The notes: a model not told the origin generated them from the letters alone. DNA of 64,000 nt from F1-80-MAGs062 sp046345315 (GCA_046345315.1 JBKDKA010000158.1:1-64000), one strand, 5' to 3'; positions 8,203 through 17,442 are shown, counted from the first letter of the stretch. Numbers and translations: made by a program.

Positions 8203-9258
8203 TCAGCGACTTCGTCGTTGATCTTGTTTCTTCTGTGTTTCTGTTCTTCCACGGAGTCCCAGTGAGTTCTTGCCCCGTGCGATCAGCGACCTTGCCGTTG
8301 CGTACTTGATGTTCAGAGACTGGCTGGTTTTCTGTGGGTCTTCTCCATTCAGAAGAACCCGCTTCACGAGCCTCAGTGATGTCTCAGATCTCATGGCTTC
8401 CCGAAGAAATCGTCGGGCGATTTTCCTTTTCCACTTTTTAGCGATGCGTTCGAACTCGCACGGAGCGTCAGCAGCCGGAGCCGCCAACCACTCCGGAAAT
8501 TCGTCGATCGTTCGCACTCCTTTATGGTTCAGACCGAGTGGATTTCTTCGATATCGATCTTCATGTTGCGGAGCGTGTTTGATTTCACCGTTCACAATTC
8601 GGGAAAGGCGATCGCTGATCGTCACCAGTGTCTCGGTCAGTAATTCGTTGTCAGTGCCGCGGTGCATCTTGATCATGAGGTTTGACAGTGCATGCCTGGA
8701 AGCCCGGTACTTCCTGCGCAGTGTGGGACATTTCCGACGCAACTGTTCAATTCGCTTCTGCGCTTCTCCCTTCGAGATCATCAGAAACAGCTTTGGCGGT
8801 CCGAATGCCGCGAGCTTTTTTCGGGACATTTCGAGAACCACGCACTGCGACGGGCACGACACGGGACCTTCCCCTCCCGCTTCAGCAGGAGTGACATCCA
8901 GCGGCGTGATGTGCAGCGCGATGTACCGACACTGTTTCCAGTGTTCGTTTGGGACATCGACGACGACGTTCCCCCAGTAGAAAGGTCGTCTTCGGCCGAA
9001 AAGCTGAAGCGCTCGCTGATTTTGAAGGCTGAAAGGAATATTCTTCGGACCATTCAGCAACAGATTCTGTTCAAACAGCGTCACAGGACGGCCATCGTTG
9101 TCGATGATTTCCTGCTCATTGCCGTCGAGCAGATCGATCCTCACTGATGCCTTTGGAAAAGCGAGAGCTATATTCAGCGACAGATGCCGCGAAGTGTCCG
9201 CCCTCTGGACATATGCGTTCAGGAATCCGATAAGCCAGTTTCTCGGAATAACGTTCAA
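8203..9258 (-). CDS. hypothetical protein with C-terminal HTH
   Basis: A protein of about 351 aa beginning LNVIPRNWLIGFLNAY. I selected the TTG at 9256-9258 because AAGGAG stands 8 nt before it; the frame is open up to 9414 but nothing there looks coding. The N-terminal half (about 25-130) looks like a compact beta-rich domain (SVRIDLLDGNEQEIIDNDG). The C-terminal 60 residues, LRLVKRVLLNGEDPQKTSQSLNIKYATARSLIARGKNSLG, resemble a sigma-factor region-4-like or other trihelical HTH. So it may bind DNA and regulate the unit, or be an effector; I recognise no named family. It is the last of three leftward genes headed by the NACHT NTPase, separated from the middle gene by about 160 bp, and is followed by a strong terminator. 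Confidence 0.6.
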   Translation of the reverse strand: MNVIPRNWLIGFLNAYVQRADTSRHLSLNIALAFPKASVRIDLLDGNEQEIIDNDGRPVTLFEQNLLLNGPKNIPFSLQNQRALQLFGRRRPFYWGNVVVDVPNEHWKQCRYIALHITPLDVTPAEAGGEGPVSCPSQCVVLEMSRKKLAAFGPPKLFLMISKGEAQKRIEQLRRKCPTLRRKYRASRHALSNLMIKMHRGTDNELLTETLVTISDRLSRIVNGEIKHAPQHEDRYRRNPLGLNHKGVRTIDEFPEWLAAPAADAPCEFERIAKKWKRKIARRFLREAMRSETSLRLVKRVLLNGEDPQKTSQSLNIKYATARSLIARGKNSLGLRGRTETQKKQDQRRSR

Positions 9259-9419
9259 CGTTCGGCTCCTTTCACAAGTGACGGGAATCAAGTCGAACGA
9301 AGAATAGGGTCGCTTTTCGGCGCATCTACGATCCAAAAAGTATGGAAGGGTGTTCGCTGGATCAGAACGCCCGTTTCCGAGGCACGACGCCCTCGGAACG
9401 CCCGACGTTTCCAACGAGG

Positions 9420-9848
9420 CTACCAGCGACGCACGCCTTTGAACTGGGCGCGCACCTGCCGTTCGATATCACGAATCGATTCCCGTGCCTCACAGGATCC
9501 CAGTGCGAGCCCGTACTTGACATATTGATTGGCGAGTTCAGCCTTGAGTTCCTCCAGTGAGAACGCAGGAATCTGCGGACGATCAACACCGGAGAGATCG
9601 GCATAGGCACAAACGGCCACAAGTCGTTCAGTCCAGAAGAGACTGTTCAGCGAATCTCTTAAGTTCTCCGGCGAATGATTCAGGAATGCCGGACCTTGAT
9701 ACTGGTCGCGTCGAGGATCGTTACCTACGAACAGGAGATTTGAATCGAACATCTCCGGATGCGCACGACGCAGCATTCCGAAGGACAGTCGATCGCTGAG
9801 GAATTGAATATCTCCTGTATGAAACAGTTCAGAATCGTTTTCAGTCAC
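9420..9848 (-). CDS. hypothetical protein between NACHT and HTH genes
   Basis: A 142-aa soluble protein (MTENDSELFHTGDIQFLSDRLS) read from a GTG at 9848 with AGGTGA seven bases upstream. An out-of-frame ATG immediately precedes the GTG and ends at once. No motif I know; it contains LLFVGNDPRRDQYQGPAF and a helical C terminus (EELKAELANQYVKYGLALG). It follows the NACHT gene by 55 bp on the same strand, so it is probably co-transcribed with it. Confidence 0.55.
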   Translation of the reverse strand: MTENDSELFHTGDIQFLSDRLSFGMLRRAHPEMFDSNLLFVGNDPRRDQYQGPAFLNHSPENLRDSLNSLFWTERLVAVCAYADLSGVDRPQIPAFSLEELKAELANQYVKYGLALGSCEARESIRDIERQVRAQFKGVRRW

Positions 9849-9903
9849 ATCGTATCACCTGCCATTCGTGTGGCAGCGATATTGCGATAGAAACGACTCT
9901 TCG

Positions 9904-12900
9904 TCAACCACGGATTTCTATGATGCCCTGGATCTGCAGGAAGTGTCTCGTTCGCCCCCACGCAGATGATCCACGATCCGTCAGTCCCGAAATCGGTAGT
10001 CCGATCTTCCCCTGCCGAAACAGTGGTTCTGTGCAATGGTCGTGGAGATCGAAGAATTCCTGAATCTCACCGCAGGCCTTCGAAATCCCCGATTTGGACT
10101 GTGGCAGATTCTCGTTCCGCAGTTCAAATTGTTTTGCGACATCATTCATGGATGTCGCGCCGTGGATGAATTCGAGTCCGATGAAATAGAAAACTCGGAG
10201 CAGCCGAACCACCTGTTCCGGGTGTGCTCCGAGCCGAATATCTCCGGCAATGCCTGTCGCCTGAGGCTCGTTGTCGATGGACCCGCACTCTTCGTGATCG
10301 GCTTTCGTTCGCGTCCGGGCAATCACCTGCCCTTCATGATCGAGAATCCGATCGTGATAAATCAGGCAGCCACGTTCCAGTGTCATCCGATGCAGAGAAA
10401 GACGCACAGGTTCGCAGTTATCCGGATAGCTGAGAAGGATTTCCGGAGCGAGTCGCGTCAGGCACTCGCAGATTGCCGAGGATAGTCTCATCCGGCGAAA
10501 CGAATGTCCTTTTGGGTCGTCACGGATCAGAAGTGAAGCGTCCAAAGCTCGCTTCAGATGTTCAGACGCAGTTTCGTGATGAAAAAAGTCAGCAATCGCA
10601 ACAGCGAGCAACAAATGCCCTTCCGATGATTCCTGTGGATCGCGTTCAAATTCGACAAGTGCCGCCGTTGAAAGCTCCCGGATCGAAGGCGGCATCATTC
10701 GATCATGCCGATGCCGCATCTGAGGGAGTGCCGATGAAATCGCTTTCGCCAGTTCTTCTGCTGTTTCATCACCAGCTTGATACGCTGTCGTGAGCATGGT
10801 ATTCAGGAGGGCGACTGCCTGTTCCCAGTTCTCACCTCGCGACTCCGGCATGGCTTCGAGATAGAGCTTTACCAGTCGGTGGCGTTCCATCCGGTTTGAT
10901 GCATCACAAATTCGTTTGAACAGTTGATGGAAATCGAGAGAAAATCTCCGTCGGACAGCCAGTTCAAACGTAGCTCGAGCAATTTCGGGACTTAACTGAT
11001 TATTCAGACTCATGATCAGAGGAGCGGCATCTGATTTCTGCACAGCCGTTGTCAGCACCTGAATCGCCTGAATCCGCAGCGACTCATTGCATTCAGGATT
11101 GACGGCCAGTTCAGCGATGATTTCGGCCCCCTCTCGAATCGGATGTCCCATTAATGCCCGCAGGACTTCGGGCAGGCAGGCGTTCTCGATCCCCACCTGC
11201 GAAAGAAAAAGAATCAGCCGATCCCTGCCCTCCACGTCCAGCAGCTGACGCCCCGCATTCGTATTTCCAAGTGCACGTGCCGCCCGTTTCCGACTGTCTT
11301 CAGAGACGGGAACCGTTCCCGTCACAATATCAACCAGCATGTCTGTCACAAATCGTCCTGTCTGCCCACACAGACATTCAACGGCCTTATCGCGCAGGTC
11401 CAAAGAACTTCCCGGGTTTCTGATAATCTCTCCCAGTGAAGTCGCTGTTTCCGAGATTTGAAACGCACCGACAACTGAGACTGATTCAACAGTCATCATT
11501 TCCGACATCACTGCCGGTGGGTCTCGAAGTGCGATTTTCAACGGAACCTTCGTCAGCAGAAGGTCACTCGCCGACTGGCAACGACTGACATGTGACCACA
11601 CGGCGAGATTGTCCGTTGCCCGAACTCTGTGACCAAATGCGTCGGCATCGATAGCCATCAACGCATGAATGGCATCAGAGACAGAGGCGGTGTCATCGTC
11701 AGACATCAGTTCCTGCCAGAGTGCTTCGCTCGTAGACCGACCGAGAGGGTCGCTTGCCCACCGGCCGGCAATGACAAGCCGAGCCACACGAAACTTCACA
11801 CGTCCAAATCGGTCTGAGCTGTTCAGCCAGTGCTGGGCATGTTCCTGCAGCCGGGCTCGAGTCCAGTCGTGCCGTCCGGCGATGAATTCGAGAATGATAA
11901 ACCGGCTATTGGAAAAGAATGCCCGTGATGCCAGTTGCTCAAATTCTGATTCTGGCAGCCGACAGCCAAAACTGGCAGCAAAATACTCCAGAAAAGTCGC
12001 GTGGAGACATCCGAATTCATCATAGACTGGATGCTGGCGATGCACCAGACGGCTTCGCAGGACGGGGGCAACAGGAGCACCCTCCAGACTGTCAATGAGG
12101 TCTCGCTGCTGGAATGAATAAGTCGGTCGTGGTCTCTGCAGTAGCAATCCGTAGGATAGACGCTCCAGCCCCTTCAAATGATCCGCCGTGAGTGGCATTT
12201 CAGACTGATACAACTGTTCGTATTGTTCGATCGTCCAGCCAATGATCTGTTCGTAAATTCCCGCCAGTGTGCCTGGGACATTGTCTGACAGCTCCGTTCG
12301 AACCAGGACTCGGAGAAGGAGTCCCAAAAGAAACGGATTGGTCGTCATCTCTTTCCAGTCCGGTTCGCGGTCAATCCGTTGCTGAATCGCTGCATACAAA
12401 TCCGGGCGTCGAAGAATTCGAAGATGATTTCGTACAAGCTCCCTTTGAGATGCTGGAGACAGGCCGGCAATCGAGTAATAATCCGTCACCGCTGTCCCGC
12501 CGAGTTGTCGTGGCAATCCAGTCGGTCGGGATGTCACGACTGCAATAAACGACGATTGTTCCTGTCGGATCCTCTCCTGAACGGCAAGGCGCTCTTTCTG
12601 GGGCACTTCGTCCCATCCATCAAGAAGCAGCAGGACACGCCGACTGCGACGCGATCTGTGGCGAATTTCGTCAGCAATCTCTTCATATTGATCCATTCGA
12701 GGATCAACGAACTGAACAAAATAACCGATCAACGTCAGCGCCGGTGATGTGGCCAGTTTCTTTGCGAAAGCGCTCAGCCGAATCAGGATCGCCAAATCAA
12801 AATCTGCACTTTTGCCGTGAGAAACGTATCTTGCGAGCCATTGGACCAGCGTCGACTTTCCGCTGCCGGGCTCCCCCATCACAATACACTGCTCTAACGT

Positions 12901-13572
12901 CCGTGCAATCATCGTCGGTACTGCAACGCACGCGCCGTTCTGTGGCCGTCGGCGTCGCCGCGTCCATGATATTTCTTCATTGTCAGTCAACGCATCCAGA
13001 TCGTCGCCCGAGATGGTGAGCAATTCGACAAAGACATCGTCAATCGGTGTCGGAGATTCCCCCGGAATAACAGATGGCAGAAAGCACCATTCAGGACGTT
13101 TCAGGAGTTGCTGGGTCCAGTTGCTCAACAGTTGGTCTGTAGCCGTGGCAATGGGCCTTGAAGAAATATTGTCGACTGATTTGCTGTTCTGAAGAAACAA
13201 AATTGTGATTTCACGCAGTCGATGGATATCCACAGCAGTCTCAGTGGAGAAACGTTCATTCCATTGCTCAATGATTTCCGGCAACCGATGTCGCGCCTGA
13301 CGAGGCACGATATTTCCAACGACCGCCAGAACCTCCACACGCATCTGAAACCATCGTAATTCTGATTGGGCGTGTTGAGGACACACCTGAACCCCGTACG
13401 CCGACAGCAGAAGCTGATACGCACGTTGCCATCGAAGAAAATCGCTGCTTCGGCGATCTGAAGGGTGTCGAGACTGTTTTGGTTTTCTGGGCATTCGAGT
13501 GTCTGCTGTTCTCACACCTGACGGCTGATGTGTTTGTCTGGACTCGGAAGTGTGGCGACCTTCGTAAGACAA
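9904..13572 (-). CDS. NACHT-domain STAND NTPase with HEAT-like repeats
   Basis: A 1222-aa protein of the NLR-like bacterial NACHT class, signal-transducing NTPases several of which are known anti-phage sensors. The N-terminal region (1-225) is helical and of unknown type. The NACHT core follows: Walker A GEPGSGKST near residue 233, Walker B LLLLDGWDE near 315, sensor VVTSRPTGL near 345, then TNPFLLGLLL typical of the helical part. Residues about 600-900 read as HEAT/armadillo-like helical repeats (EVLRALMGHPIREGAEIIAEL and similar). The last 90 residues (VVRLLRVFYFIGLEFIHGAT onward) look like a DNA-binding or winged-helix domain with IQEFFDLHDH. The start is uncertain: TTG 13572 and ATG 13494 are both possible and neither has a good ribosome site. 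It heads a leftward unit of three genes. An immune sensor role is inferred from the architecture. Confidence 0.75.
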   Translation of the reverse strand: MSYEGRHTSESRQTHQPSGVRTADTRMPRKPKQSRHPSDRRSSDFLRWQRAYQLLLSAYGVQVCPQHAQSELRWFQMRVEVLAVVGNIVPRQARHRLPEIIEQWNERFSTETAVDIHRLREITILFLQNSKSVDNISSRPIATATDQLLSNWTQQLLKRPEWCFLPSVIPGESPTPIDDVFVELLTISGDDLDALTDNEEISWTRRRRRPQNGACVAVPTMIARTLEQCIVMGEPGSGKSTLVQWLARYVSHGKSADFDLAILIRLSAFAKKLATSPALTLIGYFVQFVDPRMDQYEEIADEIRHRSRRSRRVLLLLDGWDEVPQKERLAVQERIRQEQSSFIAVVTSRPTGLPRQLGGTAVTDYYSIAGLSPASQRELVRNHLRILRRPDLYAAIQQRIDREPDWKEMTTNPFLLGLLLRVLVRTELSDNVPGTLAGIYEQIIGWTIEQYEQLYQSEMPLTADHLKGLERLSYGLLLQRPRPTYSFQQRDLIDSLEGAPVAPVLRSRLVHRQHPVYDEFGCLHATFLEYFAASFGCRLPESEFEQLASRAFFSNSRFIILEFIAGRHDWTRARLQEHAQHWLNSSDRFGRVKFRVARLVIAGRWASDPLGRSTSEALWQELMSDDDTASVSDAIHALMAIDADAFGHRVRATDNLAVWSHVSRCQSASDLLLTKVPLKIALRDPPAVMSEMMTVESVSVVGAFQISETATSLGEIIRNPGSSLDLRDKAVECLCGQTGRFVTDMLVDIVTGTVPVSEDSRKRAARALGNTNAGRQLLDVEGRDRLILFLSQVGIENACLPEVLRALMGHPIREGAEIIAELAVNPECNESLRIQAIQVLTTAVQKSDAAPLIMSLNNQLSPEIARATFELAVRRRFSLDFHQLFKRICDASNRMERHRLVKLYLEAMPESRGENWEQAVALLNTMLTTAYQAGDETAEELAKAISSALPQMRHRHDRMMPPSIRELSTAALVEFERDPQESSEGHLLLAVAIADFFHHETASEHLKRALDASLLIRDDPKGHSFRRMRLSSAICECLTRLAPEILLSYPDNCEPVRLSLHRMTLERGCLIYHDRILDHEGQVIARTRTKADHEECGSIDNEPQATGIAGDIRLGAHPEQVVRLLRVFYFIGLEFIHGATSMNDVAKQFELRNENLPQSKSGISKACGEIQEFFDLHDHCTEPLFRQGKIGLPISGLTDRGSSAWGRTRHFLQIQGIIEIRG

Positions 13573-13592
13573 AGCCAGAGAGCGCGAGGCGA

Positions 13593-13976
13593 CTACCGAA
13601 TAGACTTCACTTCCACACCCAGTGGAATCTCAGCCCATTGAGCGTTGTCTGTCAGCACCGGTAGCCCCTGAATTTTCACCAATGCAAGACTTGAACAATC
13701 ATCGCACAACAGCCGATGGACTCGATATTCGTGCTGAAACTGGGCAGCCATGGCGGCTTGTAGTCGGTCGAATGGAATTACCGGCGGAAAAGTTGCGTCA
13801 AGGAAGATGTCGATTTCACAAATCGGAATGTCGAAGCGGAGCAATGTTGAAACGGCTTCCTGATGAGTGACGGCCGAGATGATCGCATTCGGCAGTTACT
13901 TCATGGCCTTTTTTCGGCCGGCCTCATTGAAAGCGACCGTGAGAATCGCAAACGAGTCCAGCACAATGTTACTCAC
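13593..13976 (-). pseudogene. vapC: VapC-type PIN toxin, inactivated by a stop codon
   Basis: Reading from GTG 13976 gives VSNIVLDSFAILTVAFNEAGRKKAMK, then a TAA at 13896-13898, then in the same frame LPNAIISAVTHQEAV and, to the end at 13593, LVKIQGLPVLTDNAQWAEI. Aligned by eye with the two intact VapC proteins nearby, this is a complete PIN-domain ribonuclease frame broken by one nonsense codon, with the middle more diverged. The first and later acidic residues of the PIN active site (LDS and CDDC) are still recognisable. The GTG overlaps the end of the decayed antitoxin as in the functional pairs. Confidence 0.75.
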
Positions 13977-14222
13977 GCGTCGAACCGTCCTCACGCTCGG
14001 CAATGAGTTCATCCACAGCGGAATATCCCGGCGGGACCTTTTCGGCCAACATCGACTGAAGCCGTTCGATTGTTCGGACAGCGCTGCACAGCGTCGGCTG
14101 GTCCTCTTCCACGCGGATGATGATTGTGTCACCGATTTTCGATGAATCGATTCGCAATCTTCCGACCGAAGGACGATTTGTCGTCCTTCCCCAATTCGAA
14201 TGTGGTATGACTGCCTCTTCAT
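13969..14222 (-). pseudogene. vapB: AbrB-type VapB antitoxin, frameshifted
   Basis: From ATG 14222 the frame reads MKRQSYHIRIGEGRQIVL, the N-terminal part of an AbrB/SpoVT swapped-hairpin domain. The rest of the antitoxin, KIGDTIIIRVEEDQPTL and RTIERLQSMLAEKVPPGYSAVDELIAERE, is in a different frame that ends at 13969. The C-terminal part matches that of the intact antitoxin at 15331 (VPPGxSxVDELLAER). A single indel around 14150 would restore it, so antitoxin and toxin have both decayed. Confidence 0.7.
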
Positions 14223-14357
14223 GGTGTACCTTCTTGGTCGTGGCGTTTTCTTCAGTTGAGCCACAATTCGTGGAATGTCTCATGATCTTATTCATTCCGC
14301 GATTTCACCATGCAGGTTTTACTCATCACTGTTTCAATTCATTTTCGATGTTCGGTG

Positions 14358-14741
14358 TCAGCGAATGACCCGAATGTCGATGCCGAGGTTGAGATCGCCC
14401 CACACGCGATCCGTCGTGAGAATCGGGCGTTGCTGCTCGATGGCGAGACTCAGGCAGGCTCGATCACCATAAGACAGACCGAGATGTTTTGTTGTGGGCC
14501 GCAGTGAGGCGGAAATCGCGGCGTGAGACTGGGAATGATCAATTGCCGTCAGCCGTAAGGGAGTGACCAATGAGAGGGACTCTTCCAGTGACTGGCCTCG
14601 TTCCACCAGTCGCGTTAAGACCTCACCCAGATTGACGGTCGAAATCATGGCACCGATACGGTGTGCCGAAACGATGTCGCGTCCGGGCTCTTCAAACATC
14701 AAAGCGAGCACAGCCGACGAATCAAGAACGACCTCAAGCAC
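14358..14741 (-). CDS. vapC: VapC-type PIN-domain toxin
   Basis: A 127-aa PIN-domain ribonuclease of the VapC toxin family, which cleaves RNA when its antitoxin is lost. Active-site acidic residues lie in VLDSSAVLALMFEEPG (D near 6), in the NLGEVLTRL box (E near 41), in YGDRACLSLA (D near 95) and in LTTDRVWGDL (D near 112). The start is GTG 14741, overlapping the antitoxin stop by eight bases; the frame is open further but would run through the antitoxin. Toxin and antitoxin are read leftward as one unit and look intact. Confidence 0.88.
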   Translation of the reverse strand: MLEVVLDSSAVLALMFEEPGRDIVSAHRIGAMISTVNLGEVLTRLVERGQSLEESLSLVTPLRLTAIDHSQSHAAISASLRPTTKHLGLSYGDRACLSLAIEQQRPILTTDRVWGDLNLGIDIRVIR

Positions 14742-15030
14742 TCGGCCCCGCTTCCTGAGCCAACTCCCGTGCGGCTTCGGCTCGCCGCTCACGGATCATT
14801 TCATCCGATTGCAGAATCCCGGGTTCCGCCAGTTTTCGGCAACGGGCCTGAACATCACGAACGGCTTCGTCCATGGTTCGAAGCCGAATGCTGCCAGTGT
14901 CATCTTCGATGATAAGCTCCTGACCAGATGCAATTCCGTGCTTCTGTCGCAGACCAATGGGGATCACGATGCGACCCGCACCATCAACTCGCGCATGCGA
15001 TACTGAATGAAGATTCCTTAACTGTTCCAT
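14734..15030 (-). CDS. vapB: AbrB-family VapB antitoxin
   Basis: A 98-aa antitoxin. The N-terminal AbrB/MazE-type swapped-hairpin domain has VDGAGRIVIPIGLRQKHGIASGQELII (about 15-42), which binds the promoter DNA. The C-terminal helical tail RKLAEPGILQSDEMIRERRAEAAREL would wrap the VapC toxin. The gene precedes and overlaps vapC, the usual order, giving autorepression by the complex. It is divergent from a second pair starting at 15331. Confidence 0.88.
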   Translation of the reverse strand: MEQLRNLHSVSHARVDGAGRIVIPIGLRQKHGIASGQELIIEDDTGSIRLRTMDEAVRDVQARCRKLAEPGILQSDEMIRERRAEAARELAQEAGPSA

Positions 15031-15330
15031 ACTCCCTCATCAAAGTTGTGAATTCCGTTCAACTTCCAGGATGCCACGTCTTCATCGTATTGTCAACAAG
15101 CTTTTTGAATGGCATTCAGTAACCACACTACCGTTACGCAGCAGGAAATCCAGTAGTGGATGATAATGTCCTTTATCAGCCTCAAATGATGAGGCGTGGC
15201 TTTTAGTCGGGGATAAGACTCTTTCCCTGCCCGACAGCCGCAACGCTGCCTTGCTCAAAAACTCCTTGACAGATTCAGAACGTTGTGGCACGTTGGAAGA
15301 TGTACGGCAAACAACACAGGACGATCCAGC
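15031..15330. promoter_or_regulatory. divergent promoter region between two vapBC pairs
   Basis: A 300-bp region with no gene, between two divergently read antitoxin genes. A TTGACA lies at 15266-15271 on the plus strand, about 60 bp before the rightward vapB, and a TTGACA reads on the minus strand at 15091-15096, about 60 bp before the leftward vapB. I could not place clear -10 boxes. The AACGTTGTGGCACGTTGG stretch just after the plus-strand box could be an operator half-site pair. Confidence 0.4.
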
Positions 15331-15639
15331 ATGCAGACAGGTTTCACGGGTTCCTTCGACTATCCGAAAAACTTTTCAACGAAGATCGACAAATCCGGTC
15401 GAGTCGTCATTCCGTCGGCACTTCGAGACCGGCTGCATCTGTCACCCGGCGACGAACTGATTGTCGAAGAACGAGCGGGAGTCGTCAGGCTCAGCACTTA
15501 TGACCGCATTCTGGCGGAGGCTCAGGAGTATTTCTGTTCGCTGGTCCCGCCCGGCGTCAGTCTGGTAGACGAACTACTGGCTGAACGTCGTGCTGAGTTC
15601 GAGCGAGAACAGGCAGAAGAGGCAGGTGACGATGAGTGA
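15331..15639 (+). CDS. vapB: AbrB-family VapB antitoxin
   Basis: A 102-aa antitoxin starting MQTGFTGSFDYPKN at ATG 15331, with AGGA about 10 nt upstream; the frame opens earlier without a site. The AbrB domain is seen in STKIDKSGRVVIPSALRDRLHLSPGDELIV (about 16-45). The tail VPPGVSLVDELLAERRAEFEREQAEEAG would bind the toxin. The VPPG-x-S-x-VDEL signature is shared with the decayed antitoxin at 13969-14222, so these two pairs are recent relatives and the pair at 14358-15030 is more distant. The stop overlaps the toxin start by eight bases. Confidence 0.88.
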   Translation: MQTGFTGSFDYPKNFSTKIDKSGRVVIPSALRDRLHLSPGDELIVEERAGVVRLSTYDRILAEAQEYFCSLVPPGVSLVDELLAERRAEFEREQAEEAGDDE

Positions 15640-16027
15640 CTGTGTTCTCGACGCGTCGGCTGTGCTTGCGGTTCTGCTGAAAGAACCCGGTGCGGACATT
15701 GTCCGTCCCCATCTTCCCGGGGCGATGATTTCGGCTGTCAACGTAGCGGAAATCATCAACCGACGATTGAAGAACGGTGAATCGCTGGAACGTAACGCTC
15801 AGGTTGTCGGCAGCCTGCAGATGCGGATTGTGGACTTCGATTTCGAGCAGGCAGTGATGTCGGCATCCTTCAAACCCTATGCACGGATTGCCAATCTCTC
15901 ACTGGCCGATCGTGCCTGCCTGTCACTCGGGTTGCTTCGCAATGTTCCGGTACTGACCGCAGAACAAAACTGGACAAAAACCGACATGGGCGTCAATGTC
16001 CGGCTGATTCGTTCACGGCCGTCATGA
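15632..16027 (+). CDS. vapC: VapC-type PIN-domain toxin
   Basis: A 131-aa PIN ribonuclease. The start is ATG 15632 inside the end of the antitoxin (ATGAGTGA overlap). Acidic residues are in CVLDASAVLAVLLKEPG, NVAEIINRRL, LADRACLSLG and LTAEQNWTK (Glu in place of the last Asp of the family's TxD, a mild substitution). Its stop overlaps the next gene, a tyrosine recombinase, by four bases (ATGA), an uncommon coupling of toxin to recombinase. Confidence 0.88.
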   Translation: MSDCVLDASAVLAVLLKEPGADIVRPHLPGAMISAVNVAEIINRRLKNGESLERNAQVVGSLQMRIVDFDFEQAVMSASFKPYARIANLSLADRACLSLGLLRNVPVLTAEQNWTKTDMGVNVRLIRSRPS

Positions 16028-16995
16028 GTCTTCCCGTCATCACAAGTGGCTCCGGCAAAGGCGTTGCTCTGACTTCACCTCCGCGACTGATCGTCGAGGC
16101 CGGAACAAACGCGGAATTCGCATGGTCTGAGTATTTTTCAGCAACGATCCGAAATCCACATACACGCAGGGCATATCTACGGATCGTCACGCGATTCCTG
16201 AAATGGGTGGAGACGTTTGAAGTTTCACTGGACCGCATTACGCCGTCAATGGTGGCTCGTTTTATTGACGAATATCCCGGCAGTGCTCCATCGCGAAAGC
16301 TGGCTCTGTCCGCCATTCGATCATTCTTTGATCTCATGACTGTTCGTCACGCTGTCTTTATCAATCCAGCGGCATCGGTCCGAGGTGAACGTTATTCAGT
16401 AGTCGAAGGCAAAACTCTGGAGATCAGCAAGAAACACGCCCGGGAACTTTTGGCAGCAATCGACATATCAACACCCGTTGGATTACGCGATCGAGCCATT
16501 TGCGGCGTTTTGATTTACACGGCAGCGCGAGCTGGAGCCGTTGCCAATCTTCGTCTCAGGGATTTCACATCGGACGGAATGCAGTACTCTTTTCGCTTCC
16601 GTGAAAAGGGTGGAAAGTCACGTTCTATCCCGTGCCGGGCAGACCTTCAGGAATTCATCCTGTCGTATCTTGAACTGATCGAACCGGACAATGCCACAAA
16701 AGACGCACCGCTCTTCCTTACTGTCATCGGCCGAACCAGAACTTTCTCAATGAATTCGATCCGTGGATCCGATGTCTGTCGAATGGTGAAGCGGCGGTTG
16801 ACCGACACCGGACTGCCTTCAATCTATACCCCTCACTCGTTCCGGGTCACGACCCTGACTGACTTGCTGGAACAAGGAGTTTCGCTGGAAGATACACAGT
16901 ATCTTGCCGGGCACGCTGACCCCCGCACAACCCGTCTCTATGACCGTCGCACGAAGAAGGTTACGCGGAATATGGTGGAGCGGATTTCGATTTGA
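16024..16995 (+). CDS. tyrosine recombinase (XerD-like)
   Basis: A 323-aa recombinase. The core-binding domain is at about 30-120 and the catalytic domain at 130-315. The catalytic set looks complete: R169 (TAARAGAV), K195/K198 (EKGGKSR), H271 and R274 (HSFRVTTL), H297 (AGHADPRTT) and nucleophile Y306. The A-G-H-A-D-P-R-T-T-x-x-Y block is typical of mobile-element and integron-neighbour recombinases. It is translated from ATG 16024, overlapping the vapC stop, so it forms the third gene of the vapBC unit. Possible roles are multimer resolution of the plasmid or movement of the toxin-antitoxin cassette; the context supports either. Confidence 0.9.
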   Translation: MSLPVITSGSGKGVALTSPPRLIVEAGTNAEFAWSEYFSATIRNPHTRRAYLRIVTRFLKWVETFEVSLDRITPSMVARFIDEYPGSAPSRKLALSAIRSFFDLMTVRHAVFINPAASVRGERYSVVEGKTLEISKKHARELLAAIDISTPVGLRDRAICGVLIYTAARAGAVANLRLRDFTSDGMQYSFRFREKGGKSRSIPCRADLQEFILSYLELIEPDNATKDAPLFLTVIGRTRTFSMNSIRGSDVCRMVKRRLTDTGLPSIYTPHSFRVTTLTDLLEQGVSLEDTQYLAGHADPRTTRLYDRRTKKVTRNMVERISI

Positions 16996-17442
16996 TACCC
17001 CCTATGCGGCTGACAATCAACGTATTTCCAATTCACTCAACTACCAATGAGGGTTCAATGCTCGGCTCGGGCGACCGGTAAAATATCAACATCTAACGAC
17101 CTAAAGATTATCACCATTTTCGAGCGAAACATGCTGGCTTCGAGTAATTCGCTACTGTTGAGCGAGTATCTATGTGCCGCTGCAACGATCGGATACTGCG
17201 ATGCACTCACAACCACCCTCAGCCCGATGGATTCCGCCAGATCCCGTAAAACAAACAGTGCACGCAACACGCGAGTGCATTTGTGTTGTGATGGACAAAT
17301 TCAATGTGACTACTTGACGCTGAACACGAACCAAGCCGATTGGTGCGTCGACAAGACTATTCGACAACCGCAAACACTTGGATTGGACTGGTCTGGAGCA
17401 ATTACAGCGATGAAGGGAGGAAAACGACAGGGCACAAAAACA
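16996..17442. other. intergenic region without a recognised gene
   Basis: A 447-bp stretch between two convergent units. Overlapping frames exist on both strands, but none has a ribosome site, family resemblance or coding-like codon use. Base composition becomes more AT-rich here, continuing into the cassette to the right. Confidence 0.5.

Noticed and set aside
9845..10036. 63-codon frame between the 142-aa gene and the NACHT gene
   Set aside because: It lies antiparallel in frame over the NACHT C terminus and shows no start signal.
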